DNA of 64,000 bases from Clostridiales bacterium. Lineage in GTDB: Bacteria; Bacillota; Clostridia; Saccharofermentanales; Saccharofermentanaceae. The stretch covers positions 24,601 to 88,600 of the forward strand of contig JAFZLF010000026.1 of assembly GCA_017551625.1 (NCBI GenBank), in the 5' to 3' direction. Below the pieces are notes generated by a model. The model made no database searches and was not told the origin of the DNA. It was given only the letters and a program-made list of their open reading frames with translations. Below, in pieces: positions 1 through 9,023 of the stretch (its first letter is position 1; each line of letters begins with the position of its first letter). A program made the position numbers and the translations under genes.

Positions 1-3000
1 GCGCAGAGACCGGTATTCCTGATGATGCGGAACTTGTCGTAAATGAAGTAACATCCAGTTCTGAGTACGATGAGTACTATCAGCAGGTCACGGATCTCTT
101 AGATGAAGAGAATGTCGGCTATGTGCGGTTCTTCGACATCAGTCTGATGAAGGATGGCGCGGAGTGTGAGCCCGTCGAGGGTACGTCTGTTTCTGTGACG
201 ATCACTCTGGCCGAGACCCTTCCGGAGGATGTTTGCGTTGTCCATCTTCCGGATGACGATGATGTCGCCGTCGTAGAGAACGAAACGGCCAATACCGATG
301 AAGGTACGGAAGTATCCTTTGAGGCAGAGGGCTTCTCGGCATATGCAATCGTGACGGGTCCCACCGCTGTGACTGTCGGCTGGAAGAAGTTCACGACCGT
401 CGCAGAACTGAAGGAATGGGCGCAGAAGAGTCCGGCTGAGGGCCTTTGTATTGGAAGTCCGGGCGGATTCTACCTCAAAAACACGACAGGAACTGTTTCG
501 TCCGGTCGTGTGGGTATTGCGAAAACGACCCCTGCGAGAAGTACGCCTTCAGACACAGATGTGCTTTATTTCTTTGAACTTGTGCCGGGAACGGAAGATC
601 AGTTTTATGTATACTGCTATGCCGCAGACGGAACGACGAAACAATATGTCTACAATGGCGGAAATAACAGCCTTTCCTTCACCACGGATGAAGCAAATAA
701 GACTGCATTTACGGCATCAGGCAGCGATGGTAAATTCACACTGAACAATGGCACCTGGTACTGGAACATGAAGAACGACTACTTTGTTTCTGCCAGTGAT
801 CCATCTTATGCGGATAATATACTCAACATTTGGTATCACGAAGCGCCCCAGTCGGATCCGTATTTGCTGGACGGTCAGTCTTATGGCCTGATGTACTATG
901 TTTCTGGATTGAAGGGTAAAGGCATGATGTCCACTTCCTCTTCCGGGAATAATCTCGATGCACAGGTCCTCGCGGTCATGCAGAAAAAGGATGATGTCAA
1001 GAAACAACTATTCGTCCCGCAGGACAGTGATCTTCCGATGTGGAAATTCCAGTGGGCGGGAGATGATACGTACTATATCTCCACTCAGGTAGATGGAGAA
1101 ACAAAGTATCTCGATGTGACTTCGAGCGGAGTGACGCTGGTGGATGCTTCTTCCAAGCAAGCCCTCAAAGTGGTTCCCGGAACAGCCACAGCGGATGTCG
1201 GGAAGATACGTATCATGTCGCAGGATGGTCATACCGTCGGGTATAGCGGCAATACGACAGAGGGCTTCGTCCACGATGGCAGCGGAAGTTTTCTGAATCT
1301 GGTCAGCAAGGCCAATCTTACCTCGGAATACGAGAAGGTATATAACGCGCAGAAAAAGAGCGTCACAGAAATAACAAACGGACAGCAGGTCATCATCTAT
1401 ACGCGTGTCTGGAATGAAGGCACGAAGAGCTATGATTTCTACGCGATCGATAAAGATGGCACACTCGTTCCCTGTATAGAAGATGGTGACATGATCGGCT
1501 GGGTCGGAGAGACAGAGAATACGTTGCTGTGGGACTTTACGGACTACAGTGCGGGCGCTGCGACTTCGAATCATTACTATGAACTCTATAACGAGGCCTC
1601 CGGCAAGTATATCGCTCCACAGATCAATGGACAGATCCTTTCCAACAATACGATCGGTATCCATCTGGATGGACGGGAGAATGGAAGCTACGGCACGTCA
1701 ATCAAGGCCTGGGATGATCCGAACTATGCATTTGCCCAGCTGGCGGCAAGTGCTGACGGTTCTACGATCATCAGTAAGCTTGCTTCCGTGAATAATGGCA
1801 GTTCCGATCTCGATGAGAAGGAAGAGTTCTTCTTCGCGGTCATCGATGATGTTTTTGACGATGATGTGCTGGAGGCGGTACCGACAGTCGATAACAATGA
1901 TTTCGGTATCAAGATGTATCTGGTGGATTTCAGCCCGGCAAAGACTATAAACACTGTCACGACCACACAGATCCAACACGATGTGATAGGCTGGACGCCC
2001 AAATGGGATGCCAATCATGCGTTTGAACAGACGTCGGGCCTTCTGGAGACGAATCTGCAGGAAAACGGTTACCCGATCGCGACGAAAACGAATAAGTCTC
2101 TGGGCGATTTGTTTGATCCTTCGGTGCCGAATCAGAATATCAAACGATATGAGGTGAATCATCTGTTCTTGGAGTCCACATATGATTCATCCGGTTACTT
2201 CTTCTTTGATAGTTCTCAGAATTATGCGCATCTGCTCGATAACGGAAACTTCGAAGTGTATCAGGAACTGGGTTCCTATGATTCCGGCGGGAATAAGCCT
2301 ACGCTGAAACACGGTCAGTTCTTCCCGTTTAATGACATCGCGAAGGATCAGTTCTGTACCAGTAACCCTCAGAATATGTATTCGGTTACCGGACAAGAAT
2401 TGGATCCTTCTGACCCGAGAAAATATGAGCGTCTCCATTTAATGCAAGGAACGGCAAATGCACAGTTCGGTATGGAGCTCGAGACGTCATTTGTCCAGAC
2501 GCCGAGCGGACACGACGATTGGGGACACGATATCATCTATGAGTTCACGGGAGATGATGATTTCTGGCTCTACGTAGATGATGAACTGGTCATCGACCTC
2601 GGTGGTATCCACAGTGCCATATCGGGAAGTGTAAACTTCTGCACCGGCGAAGTAGTCGTCAATGGAGCGCATACGACTCTGTATGATGTATTCAGCAGTA
2701 ACTACGATAAGAGAGGCCTGTCTCAAGCAGAGAAAGAACAGAAACTGGCTGATATATTTGAGTTTGATTCGGCAAATAACACATACACATTTAAGGACTA
2801 TACCTTCCATACGATGAAAGTCTTCTACATGGAGCGTGGTGGTGGTGCATCGAATCTCCGTATGAGATTTAATCAGGCTTCGGTCAAGCCGGAGACTGTG
2901 CTCTTCGGAAAAGAGATCGAAGGGACACAGGCGATGGCAGCTTCGAATACGGAGTTTGCATTCCAGATCTACTACGCTTATGATGCGGATGCTCCGCTGA

Positions 3001-5687
3001 GTGAGTATGAACGGCTCGATCCTGAACTGAACGACAAGATCAAAGTGACCTACAGAGGTACGAGTACGGACGTGCCTTATGCAGCGGTTTATTGTCCGGA
3101 TCCGAACTATCCGAGCGATACATATCCGGATGACTCATATAAAAATGTGTTCTTCCTCAAGGCGGGTGAACTCTGTGAGATCTCCATGCCGGATAATGCC
3201 ATCATGTACTATGTAAAAGAGTGTGGTGTAGATCCGGCGATCTACAGCAGTGTTAAGGTAAATGGCAAGACGACGGATGTTACCAAGATTGAACATCGGG
3301 GCACGACGGGCCTGAATGATTACACGATTCCGCAGATGCCTGTGAAACAGAGAACGAAGGTCACGTTCACCAACGTAGTCAGAGCGGACGCGACGCAGAC
3401 ATTGTCATTCACGAAGTGGCTCTATGACGAGACGCAGTTAAATCTGCTCCCGAATGATCAGACCACGTTTGATTTCCGTCTGTATCTGGATCTGAAGAAT
3501 GAGGTGTCAACCTTAAACTATGAAACCATGTCGAACCCGAAGTATCTTGCATATATGCAGGAATACAACGTCCGCGATGAGAACGGCAACTATTGTAAGT
3601 GGAATGTTTCAGAAGGAAGATTCGTCAAGCTCGGTGACGGGAAAGATAATTACAGTGCCCTTACCCCGGAGGAAAAAGCACTGTGTACGTTCCAGACGTC
3701 TGCGAATGGCGGTATCTCTAGAATCCCGGCTTTCTATACGATAGAAGTCAGAGGTCTCATGCCCGGTACGAAGTACATGATCGAAGAGAGAGATAAGGAT
3801 ATGCCGGATGGATACGGGCGTGTGGCATATCTGATTAATGAAAATGCATCACAGGCCTTCCCGGCGCTGAGTCATGAACCGGATTGGACAGATAAGACGA
3901 CCGCCAAAGCGGTATGGGGTCAGACCGCATCCGGGAAGAATCCGCATGTGGATATCAAGAACGTCAAGGGTTACGGTATCCGTGCAAATAAGATATGGGT
4001 GGACGATGCTTACATGGCGGATCGCGATGTGACATATTTCGCAGTGTATACGGATGGAACGAACGGTCTGGAACTGGTAGCCGATTCGGTTAAAGTCCTT
4101 CCGTTCGGCGAAGACACGATCTACTGGTTCTTCGAGACGCTGCCGAATAGTCAGACCGATCTGGAGAACTGCCATGTGTACGAGGTCACACTTTCGAACG
4201 CCAACCCGACGGTAAATGCGGATACTGGCCTTGTGACTGATTACGGCACGGTCACGAGGATCGCAGACCATGGAGAAATGACGCTCCAGGGAAGAATAAA
4301 GGGCGAAACGACCGCATCTCCTTGCTGCTATACGGTTTCTTATGCGGAGGGTCAGCTGGCTGCCGGCGAACGTGTCCGGACCGATACGGTGACCAATGAC
4401 CGCTATGGTATCGATATCAACAAATATAAGTGGGATCAAACGACAGTGCTGGCCGGAGCGGAGTTTATCCTGGAAGACAGTACGGATAGCAGTATCGTGT
4501 TCGGGCCTTTTACCTCGGATGCGACAGGACATGTGACCACCGCGTTCTTGAGAAAGAATACACCGTATAAACTGATCGAGACGAAGGCGCCGGAAGGATA
4601 TCTGGGACTTGAATCGCCGGTGATGATCACCCTTGGCAACGATGGCACGACACTGACCGTAGATGGTCCGACGGGATGCTATACATATACTAACGGAAAT
4701 ACGAGCGGCTCTACCCCGGTAAAACCGGTCGTGAATGTCATGAACAAGACGTATCAGTTCCAGATCGTGAAGAACGGAAATATGGGTGAGCCTCTGGATG
4801 GAGTAGTCTTCTCCCTCAGAAAGTGGAAGACGGTCGGCGGCGTGAGCCAGCCGGATGCGGCTCCGCTGGGTGGATACGATCATTTGGTCTCCGATGCAAA
4901 CGGTATCGTGCATATGCCTAATAACAGCACATCGGACTGGTACACGCTTCCGGCAGGACAATATGCACTGGTCGAGGAAGATAATCCTCATAGTGAATAC
5001 GAACTGTTGGCTTATCCCGTCCGGTTTACTGTTCTCGAGAATGGCGGCATCCGGATCGATGGCGTTTACGAGGATGGGGAAGTATCCCTTCCGAGACCGG
5101 AAGAGACAAACGGAAATGTGCGCTACACAATGACGGTAGTCAATAAACTTAAGGCAACTCTTAAGATCACGAAGAATGTAGAAGGAAACTTCGGCAGCAA
5201 GACACAGAAGTTTACATTTAGTGTGGCGCTGTACGATGAACTGAATCAGCCTGTATACGCTAAGTTGAAGGCGCGTTACAGCTATTCAAACAAAGACACT
5301 ACTATTTCTTTTAACAAAAACGGCATGGCCAATATCAGCCTGGCGCACGGCGAGTATCTCGAGATAAAAGGTCTGAACCAGGGTTATCGGTATGTCATTA
5401 CCGAGACGAAGGCGAATGGTTATAGCGTGAAGTGCTGTGAAGGACAGACGAATTATGATGCCGGTACGTTTATTTCTGGTAATTCGATCCAGGGCCGGGT
5501 CGGAGAGAACACAGAAGTATTCTTTGTGAATACGAAGAAGGGTATCCTTCCGACCGGAGTGGACTTCTCGGCGCGGGCGATCCTCGGGGCGGCGCTGCTC
5601 CTCGTGGTCGGTGCGGGTGCGACGATGTATATGGGAAAGAGAAGAAAAGAAACAGAAGATGATGAGGAGGATCTAACTAATGAGTAA
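1..5687 (+). CDS. Giant cell-wall-anchored surface protein, 5' end missing (fibro-slime and SpaA-like domains)
   Basis: The reading frame is already open at base 3, so the N-terminus and signal peptide lie outside the window; 1894 codons are visible. The section coded by about 2500-2650 has the fibro-slime signature (GDDDFWLYVDDELVIDLGG), a PA14-like beta fold often found in adhesins. The C-terminal quarter carries SpaA/Cna-B-like modules, one with the KAPEGY box near 4590, and a last FctA-like module from about 5155. The end has ILPTG, a hydrophobic stretch and a KRRK tail, which is a sortase signal with LPTG in place of LPxTG. The family role is a surface adhesin or pilus-like backbone stabilised by isopeptide bonds. 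The ligand is unknown and no sortase gene lies in the window. The downstream lipoprotein gene overlaps it by 8 bp, so the two are probably co-expressed. Confidence 0.85.
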   Translation, partial: AETGIPDDAELVVNEVTSSSEYDEYYQQVTDLLDEENVGYVRFFDISLMKDGAECEPVEGTSVSVTITLAETLPEDVCVVHLPDDDDVAVVENETANTDEGTEVSFEAEGFSAYAIVTGPTAVTVGWKKFTTVAELKEWAQKSPAEGLCIGSPGGFYLKNTTGTVSSGRVGIAKTTPARSTPSDTDVLYFFELVPGTEDQFYVYCYAADGTTKQYVYNGGNNSLSFTTDEANKTAFTASGSDGKFTLNNGTWYWNMKNDYFVSASDPSYADNILNIWYHEAPQSDPYLLDGQSYGLMYYVSGLKGKGMMSTSSSGNNLDAQVLAVMQKKDDVKKQLFVPQDSDLPMWKFQWAGDDTYYISTQVDGETKYLDVTSSGVTLVDASSKQALKVVPGTATADVGKIRIMSQDGHTVGYSGNTTEGFVHDGSGSFLNLVSKANLTSEYEKVYNAQKKSVTEITNGQQVIIYTRVWNEGTKSYDFYAIDKDGTLVPCIEDGDMIGWVGETENTLLWDFTDYSAGAATSNHYYELYNEASGKYIAPQINGQILSNNTIGIHLDGRENGSYGTSIKAWDDPNYAFAQLAASADGSTIISKLASVNNGSSDLDEKEEFFFAVIDDVFDDDVLEAVPTVDNNDFGIKMYLVDFSPAKTINTVTTTQIQHDVIGWTPKWDANHAFEQTSGLLETNLQENGYPIATKTNKSLGDLFDPSVPNQNIKRYEVNHLFLESTYDSSGYFFFDSSQNYAHLLDNGNFEVYQELGSYDSGGNKPTLKHGQFFPFNDIAKDQFCTSNPQNMYSVTGQELDPSDPRKYERLHLMQGTANAQFGMELETSFVQTPSGHDDWGHDIIYEFTGDDDFWLYVDDELVIDLGGIHSAISGSVNFCTGEVVVNGAHTTLYDVFSSNYDKRGLSQAEKEQKLADIFEFDSANNTYTFKDYTFHTMKVFYMERGGGASNLRMRFNQASVKPETVLFGKEIEGTQAMAASNTEFAFQIYYAYDADAPLSEYERLDPELNDKIKVTYRGTSTDVPYAAVYCPDPNYPSDTYPDDSYKNVFFLKAGELCEISMPDNAIMYYVKECGVDPAIYSSVKVNGKTTDVTKIEHRGTTGLNDYTIPQMPVKQRTKVTFTNVVRADATQTLSFTKWLYDETQLNLLPNDQTTFDFRLYLDLKNEVSTLNYETMSNPKYLAYMQEYNVRDENGNYCKWNVSEGRFVKLGDGKDNYSALTPEEKALCTFQTSANGGISRIPAFYTIEVRGLMPGTKYMIEERDKDMPDGYGRVAYLINENASQAFPALSHEPDWTDKTTAKAVWGQTASGKNPHVDIKNVKGYGIRANKIWVDDAYMADRDVTYFAVYTDGTNGLELVADSVKVLPFGEDTIYWFFETLPNSQTDLENCHVYEVTLSNANPTVNADTGLVTDYGTVTRIADHGEMTLQGRIKGETTASPCCYTVSYAEGQLAAGERVRTDTVTNDRYGIDINKYKWDQTTVLAGAEFILEDSTDSSIVFGPFTSDATGHVTTAFLRKNTPYKLIETKAPEGYLGLESPVMITLGNDGTTLTVDGPTGCYTYTNGNTSGSTPVKPVVNVMNKTYQFQIVKNGNMGEPLDGVVFSLRKWKTVGGVSQPDAAPLGGYDHLVSDANGIVHMPNNSTSDWYTLPAGQYALVEEDNPHSEYELLAYPVRFTVLENGGIRIDGVYEDGEVSLPRPEETNGNVRYTMTVVNKLKATLKITKNVEGNFGSKTQKFTFSVALYDELNQPVYAKLKARYSYSNKDTTISFNKNGMANISLAHGEYLEIKGLNQGYRYVITETKANGYSVKCCEGQTNYDAGTFISGNSIQGRVGENTEVFFVNTKKGILPTGVDFSARAILGAALLLVVGAGATMYMGKRRKETEDDEEDLTNE

Positions 5688-6618
5688 GATGAAAAATCAA
5701 GTGAGAAAGAGCTTTTCCGATATTGGAAAGAAGTTGTCTGTATTTGTGCTGGTGCTGTCGTTTATCTTGGCGCTGACCGGATGTGTCCAGTTCGAGCTGT
5801 CAACGACGGTGAATCGCGATGGCACGGTGGATATCCATATTCTCTATGCGACGATCGATCTGTCTTCGCTATCCGGTGATTCGGATCCGAGTTCTTCTTC
5901 GGTCAACGTTGCGGATGCCAATGCAGAGACCATGAAAAAACTCGAAGAAATCGGATGGAAGACGAAGGAGTACAAGGCGAATATCAACGGTACGGACTAT
6001 GTCGGGTTTGAGTGCGCGAAGAACGGGATCAATATCGATGATGTTCCGTCCGAGGTAGATAAAGCAAACGAAGCCGGTCTGGGAATGAAAGGCTTTTCTC
6101 TCAAGAAAGATGGCGACAAGTATGTCTTTGACTGGGACATTGCTTCGAGTAACAGTGATCTCGAGTCACAGGGTCTGGATGCCTCAACGATCGCGGAGTA
6201 TGGCGGATTTATGAAGGTCAGCCTCTCGGTCCCGAACGGCACCCTCAAAGATAACGCGATGTCTGTGGCTTCCGATGGGACACTGGAGTGGGATCTGTTC
6301 TCGTGTACCGAGTCTCCGCACGCGGAGTTTACTATCGACGCCGGTCTTGTTGATGACGACGATGATGACGATGACGACAAGAAGGGCGGCAAGAAGGACA
6401 AGGATGACGACGATGACGATGAGGATGAGGATGATGAGGTTTCTGGCAGCAAGTCCAAGAAGTCGAAGAAGTCCAAGAACAGCAACAGTGATGACGGGAT
6501 GCCGGTATGGGTGATCGGTCTGATCATCGGCGGTTCGGTCCTCGTAGTGGCTGCGGTCGTGGTGATCATTATCGTAGCGGTTAAGAAGAAAAAGAATAAC
6601 GGTGACGTTACGGCGTGA
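5680..6618 (+). CDS. LppM/DUF3153-like lipoprotein with acidic linker and C-terminal membrane segment
   Basis: This 312-residue protein has a lipoprotein signal (hydrophobic run, then LTGC at about residues 32-35), so it should be lipidated and held on the outer face of the membrane. The body starts VQFELSTTVNRDGTVDI, resembling LppM/DUF3153-type lipoproteins; that assignment is tentative. Residues about 222-265 are almost only Asp, Glu, Lys and Ser, followed by a strong membrane helix and a KKKK tail. Having both a lipid anchor and a C-terminal helix is unusual. The start overlaps the surface-protein stop by 8 bp with GAGGAGG upstream, indicating translational coupling and a likely role at the same surface. 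Function is unknown. Confidence 0.8.
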   Translation: MSKMKNQVRKSFSDIGKKLSVFVLVLSFILALTGCVQFELSTTVNRDGTVDIHILYATIDLSSLSGDSDPSSSSVNVADANAETMKKLEEIGWKTKEYKANINGTDYVGFECAKNGINIDDVPSEVDKANEAGLGMKGFSLKKDGDKYVFDWDIASSNSDLESQGLDASTIAEYGGFMKVSLSVPNGTLKDNAMSVASDGTLEWDLFSCTESPHAEFTIDAGLVDDDDDDDDDKKGGKKDKDDDDDDEDEDDEVSGSKSKKSKKSKNSNSDDGMPVWVIGLIIGGSVLVVAAVVVIIIVAVKKKKNNGDVTA

Positions 6619-6641
6619 TGTAGCCCGCTGGTATAGAAATC

Positions 6642-6670
6642 TTGCATCGGATCGGCGCATCTGGTAGTAT
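6642..6670 (+). promoter_or_regulatory. Promoter of the ABC-F leader
   Basis: TTGCAT (6642-6647) and TAGTAT (6665-6670) are separated by 17 bp. This is the best promoter match in the 369-bp gap before the ABC-F gene and implies a 5' leader of about 310 nt. Confidence 0.5.
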
Positions 6671-6987
6671 CAAGAAGAAAGTATCCCGCGACAGTGATTT
6701 GGAAGCGGAATATGAAAAAACGGAAAGAAGGATCGCGATAGCCGCGGTAGGGTGGACCAATGAGAAAGTGATGACCGAGGGAGTAAACACAGTATATGGA
6801 AAAGACCTGAAGAAGGTCTCCTTGCGCGTGCTTGCCTTTGTTGTCATTACGGGATGTCACCGGTTATCTTTCCTCTTTGAAAGTCCTCTGCGGATCTATG
6901 TGGAGCGGACGGAATCAGAAGAATCAGTGAGCCTGTTTTTGCACGTCGCAAGAGCAGGCTCTTCTCTCGGGCAGAAAGAGGACAATT
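6671..6987 (+). promoter_or_regulatory. Long leader of the ABC-F gene with short ORF and hairpins (candidate attenuator)
   Basis: The gap holds no convincing protein gene. It contains a possible 9-codon peptide at 6712-6741 (MKKRKEGSR) behind GGAAG, a small hairpin AGACCT/AGGTCT near 6813-6829, and a two-step hairpin at 6931-6960 (GAGCCTG pairing with CAGGCTC, inner TTGC/GCAA) ending 27 nt before the ABC-F start. Genes for ABC-F ribosome protection proteins are often controlled by antibiotic-responsive attenuation, so this layout suggests that control; it is inferred. The last hairpin has only a weak T-rich tail. Confidence 0.4.
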
Positions 6988-8508
6988 ATGGCTAGAATTC
7001 AGGTAAATGATCTCACTTTCTCGTATGAGAGCAGTTTTGATCCGATCTTCGAGCACGTCTCCTTCATGATCGACACGAGCTGGAAACTCGGATTTATAGG
7101 AAGAAACGGAAAAGGGAAGACCACCTTCCTGAATCTTCTTCTCGGGAAATACGAATACAGCGGCACTATACGCTGTGATGTGCCGTGCGATTATTTCCCG
7201 TATAAGACTTCTCCGCAGGATGGGGAGAAGACGGCGGATGAACTGATGGAAGACTGGAAACCGGGTGTGGAGAGCTGGCGCGTGATGTGCGAGCTTTCGG
7301 AGCTTCAGGTAGACGAGGAACTTCTCTACCGGCCGTTTCGCACGCTGAGCTTCGGCGAGAAAACAAAAGTCATGCTGGCAGTTCTCTTTGCGGGGGAGAA
7401 TGATTTTCTCCTGATCGACGAGCCGACGAATCATCTCGATAAAGAAGCGAGGGACATCGTGAAGACGTATCTTGCGGGAAAGAAAGGATTTATCCTGGTG
7501 TCGCACGACCGTGACCTTCTCGATGCGTGTGTGGATCATGTTCTGGTGCTCCAGCGCTCGACGATCGAGGTGCAGAGCGGGAATTTCTCTTCATGGTGGG
7601 AGAATAAGGAACGCGCAGATGCATTTGCACGGGCGGAGAATGAGAAACACATGAAGGAGATCGGCAGGCTCAAGGGCGCGATGCAGCAGAGCCAGAGCTG
7701 GGCGACGAAAGGGGAGAATACGAAGATAGGATTCGACCCGATCAAGGAACATGACCGCTCGAAGAATACGCGTGGCTATATCGGTGCGAAGACGAAGAAG
7801 ATGGAGGCGCGTGTCAAGGTCTTCGAGCAGCGGATGGAGAAGAATATCGAGGAGAAGGAAGGCCTTCTTCAGGATGTCGAGCAGATCCGGGATCTGCGGC
7901 TGTCGCCGCTTACACACTTTCGTGACCGGCTCGTGGAGACAAGGGAACTGTCACTTCGGTATCCGGATGCGGAGGTGCCGGTGTTTTCAGGCCTGACATT
8001 CGAGATCCGAAACGGCGAGCGTGTGTTCCTGCAGGGCAGAAACGGGTGCGGGAAATCCAGCCTCATCAAGGCGATCCTGGAGGCTGCCGGGTACGACGGG
8101 GCGGACTTCGTTCTTGACGGGCGGCTCGAGGTAGCTCCTCATCTTCAGATCTCGTACATCAATCAGGACACATCGCATCTGCACGGAGACCTTCGGATGC
8201 ATGCCTTCGAACACGGTGTGGATTACAGTCTTTTTCTCGCGGTACTTCGCCAGCTCGCGCTCGAACAGGCGCAGTTTGATAAAAACATCGAGGAGTTTTC
8301 TGAAGGACAGAAGAAAAAAGTGCTCATCGCGACGAGTCTTCTTACTCCCGCACATCTCTATATCTGGGACGAGCCGCTCAACTACGTCGACGTGTTCTCG
8401 CGGATGCAGCTCGAGAAACTGATCGAAGAATATGCGCCGACCATGCTGGTGGTAGAACACGACGTGCGATTCAGAGAAAAGATGGCGACGAAGGTTGTGG
8501 AGATGTAG
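6988..8508 (+). CDS. ABC-F type ribosomal protection ATPase, Lsa-like
   Basis: This 506-residue soluble protein has two ABC ATPase domains and no membrane segments. Domain 1 has Walker A GRNGKGKTT (residues 38-46), signature LSFGEK and Walker B LLIDEPTNHLD. A charged, helical linker follows at about residues 190-300. Domain 2 has GRNGCGKSS, signature FSEGQ and the variant Walker B IWDEPLNYVD, which is typical of the Lsa/Vga branch. Members bind the ribosomal E site and displace lincosamide, streptogramin A or pleuromutilin antibiotics. The resistance spectrum cannot be read from sequence, and a housekeeping translation role is possible. The start follows AGAGG. The gtrA-like gene 29 bp downstream may share its transcript. 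Confidence 0.85.
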   Translation: MARIQVNDLTFSYESSFDPIFEHVSFMIDTSWKLGFIGRNGKGKTTFLNLLLGKYEYSGTIRCDVPCDYFPYKTSPQDGEKTADELMEDWKPGVESWRVMCELSELQVDEELLYRPFRTLSFGEKTKVMLAVLFAGENDFLLIDEPTNHLDKEARDIVKTYLAGKKGFILVSHDRDLLDACVDHVLVLQRSTIEVQSGNFSSWWENKERADAFARAENEKHMKEIGRLKGAMQQSQSWATKGENTKIGFDPIKEHDRSKNTRGYIGAKTKKMEARVKVFEQRMEKNIEEKEGLLQDVEQIRDLRLSPLTHFRDRLVETRELSLRYPDAEVPVFSGLTFEIRNGERVFLQGRNGCGKSSLIKAILEAAGYDGADFVLDGRLEVAPHLQISYINQDTSHLHGDLRMHAFEHGVDYSLFLAVLRQLALEQAQFDKNIEEFSEGQKKKVLIATSLLTPAHLYIWDEPLNYVDVFSRMQLEKLIEEYAPTMLVVEHDVRFREKMATKVVEM

Positions 8509-8537
8509 AATACTAAGAAAAAGAACAGGAGAGAATC

Positions 8538-9023
8538 TTGAAAAAACTTGTCGCGTGGGCGTGCCGGAAACTTCACATAGACCTTTCTGAAGAGAAACAG
8601 AACACGATAGCTCAGTTTATTCGTTTTGCATTCGTGGGACTGAGCAATACCCTTGTTAGCTATATTATATACCTCGGTGTTTTGTTGATCATGAGCCCCT
8701 ATGATATTGATTGGGACTTCTATGTGGCAAGCGTGCTCAGCTTTCTTCTTAGTGTTCTATGGTCTTTCTACTGGAATCGTCGTGTGGTCTTTAATGATCA
8801 GACGAAAGATAGAAAGGTAGCCAAACGATTGATCAAGACGTATATATCCTATGCTATCACTGGGATTGGAGTTGCCAATTTGCTCCTTTTCCTCTGGGTA
8901 ACGGTGCTGGGGATCCCGAAAACCATCGCGCCGCTGATCAGCCTCTTTATCCTCGTTCCAATGAATTTCCTGCTTAATAAGTACTGGACATTCAGAGATG
9001 ACAGCCGGGAGAAGGAAGATTAA
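8538..9023 (+). CDS. GtrA-family membrane protein (polyprenyl-phosphate sugar flippase)
   Basis: This 161-residue protein has four predicted membrane helices and the GtrA-family opening FIRFAFVGLSNTLVSYIIY, then FYWNRRVVF and a final NKYWTF. GtrA/GtcA proteins are thought to flip undecaprenyl-phosphate-linked sugars across the membrane so that an outward-facing GT-C enzyme can use them. The start is TTG at 8538 behind AGGAGAG; no in-frame ATG gives the full first helix. It ends 4 bp inside the convergent glycosyltransferase gene, its natural partner in the GtcA/CsbB/YfhO pathway. The family call is firm; the sugar and acceptor are unknown. Confidence 0.88.
   Translation: MKKLVAWACRKLHIDLSEEKQNTIAQFIRFAFVGLSNTLVSYIIYLGVLLIMSPYDIDWDFYVASVLSFLLSVLWSFYWNRRVVFNDQTKDRKVAKRLIKTYISYAITGIGVANLLLFLWVTVLGIPKTIAPLISLFILVPMNFLLNKYWTFRDDSREKED

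Noticed and set aside
3849..4991. 380-codon minus-strand frame
   Set aside because: Antisense to the surface protein repeats, Arg/Ile/His-rich, without a start signal.
6275..6514. Met/Arg/Thr-rich 79-codon frame
   Set aside because: An out-of-frame reading of the GAT/GAC repeats in the lipoprotein gene.
6642..6995. 117-codon frame before the ABC-F gene
   Set aside because: Its TTG start coincides with the -35 box, it runs into the ABC-F start, and its residues show no family features. A leader explains the region better.
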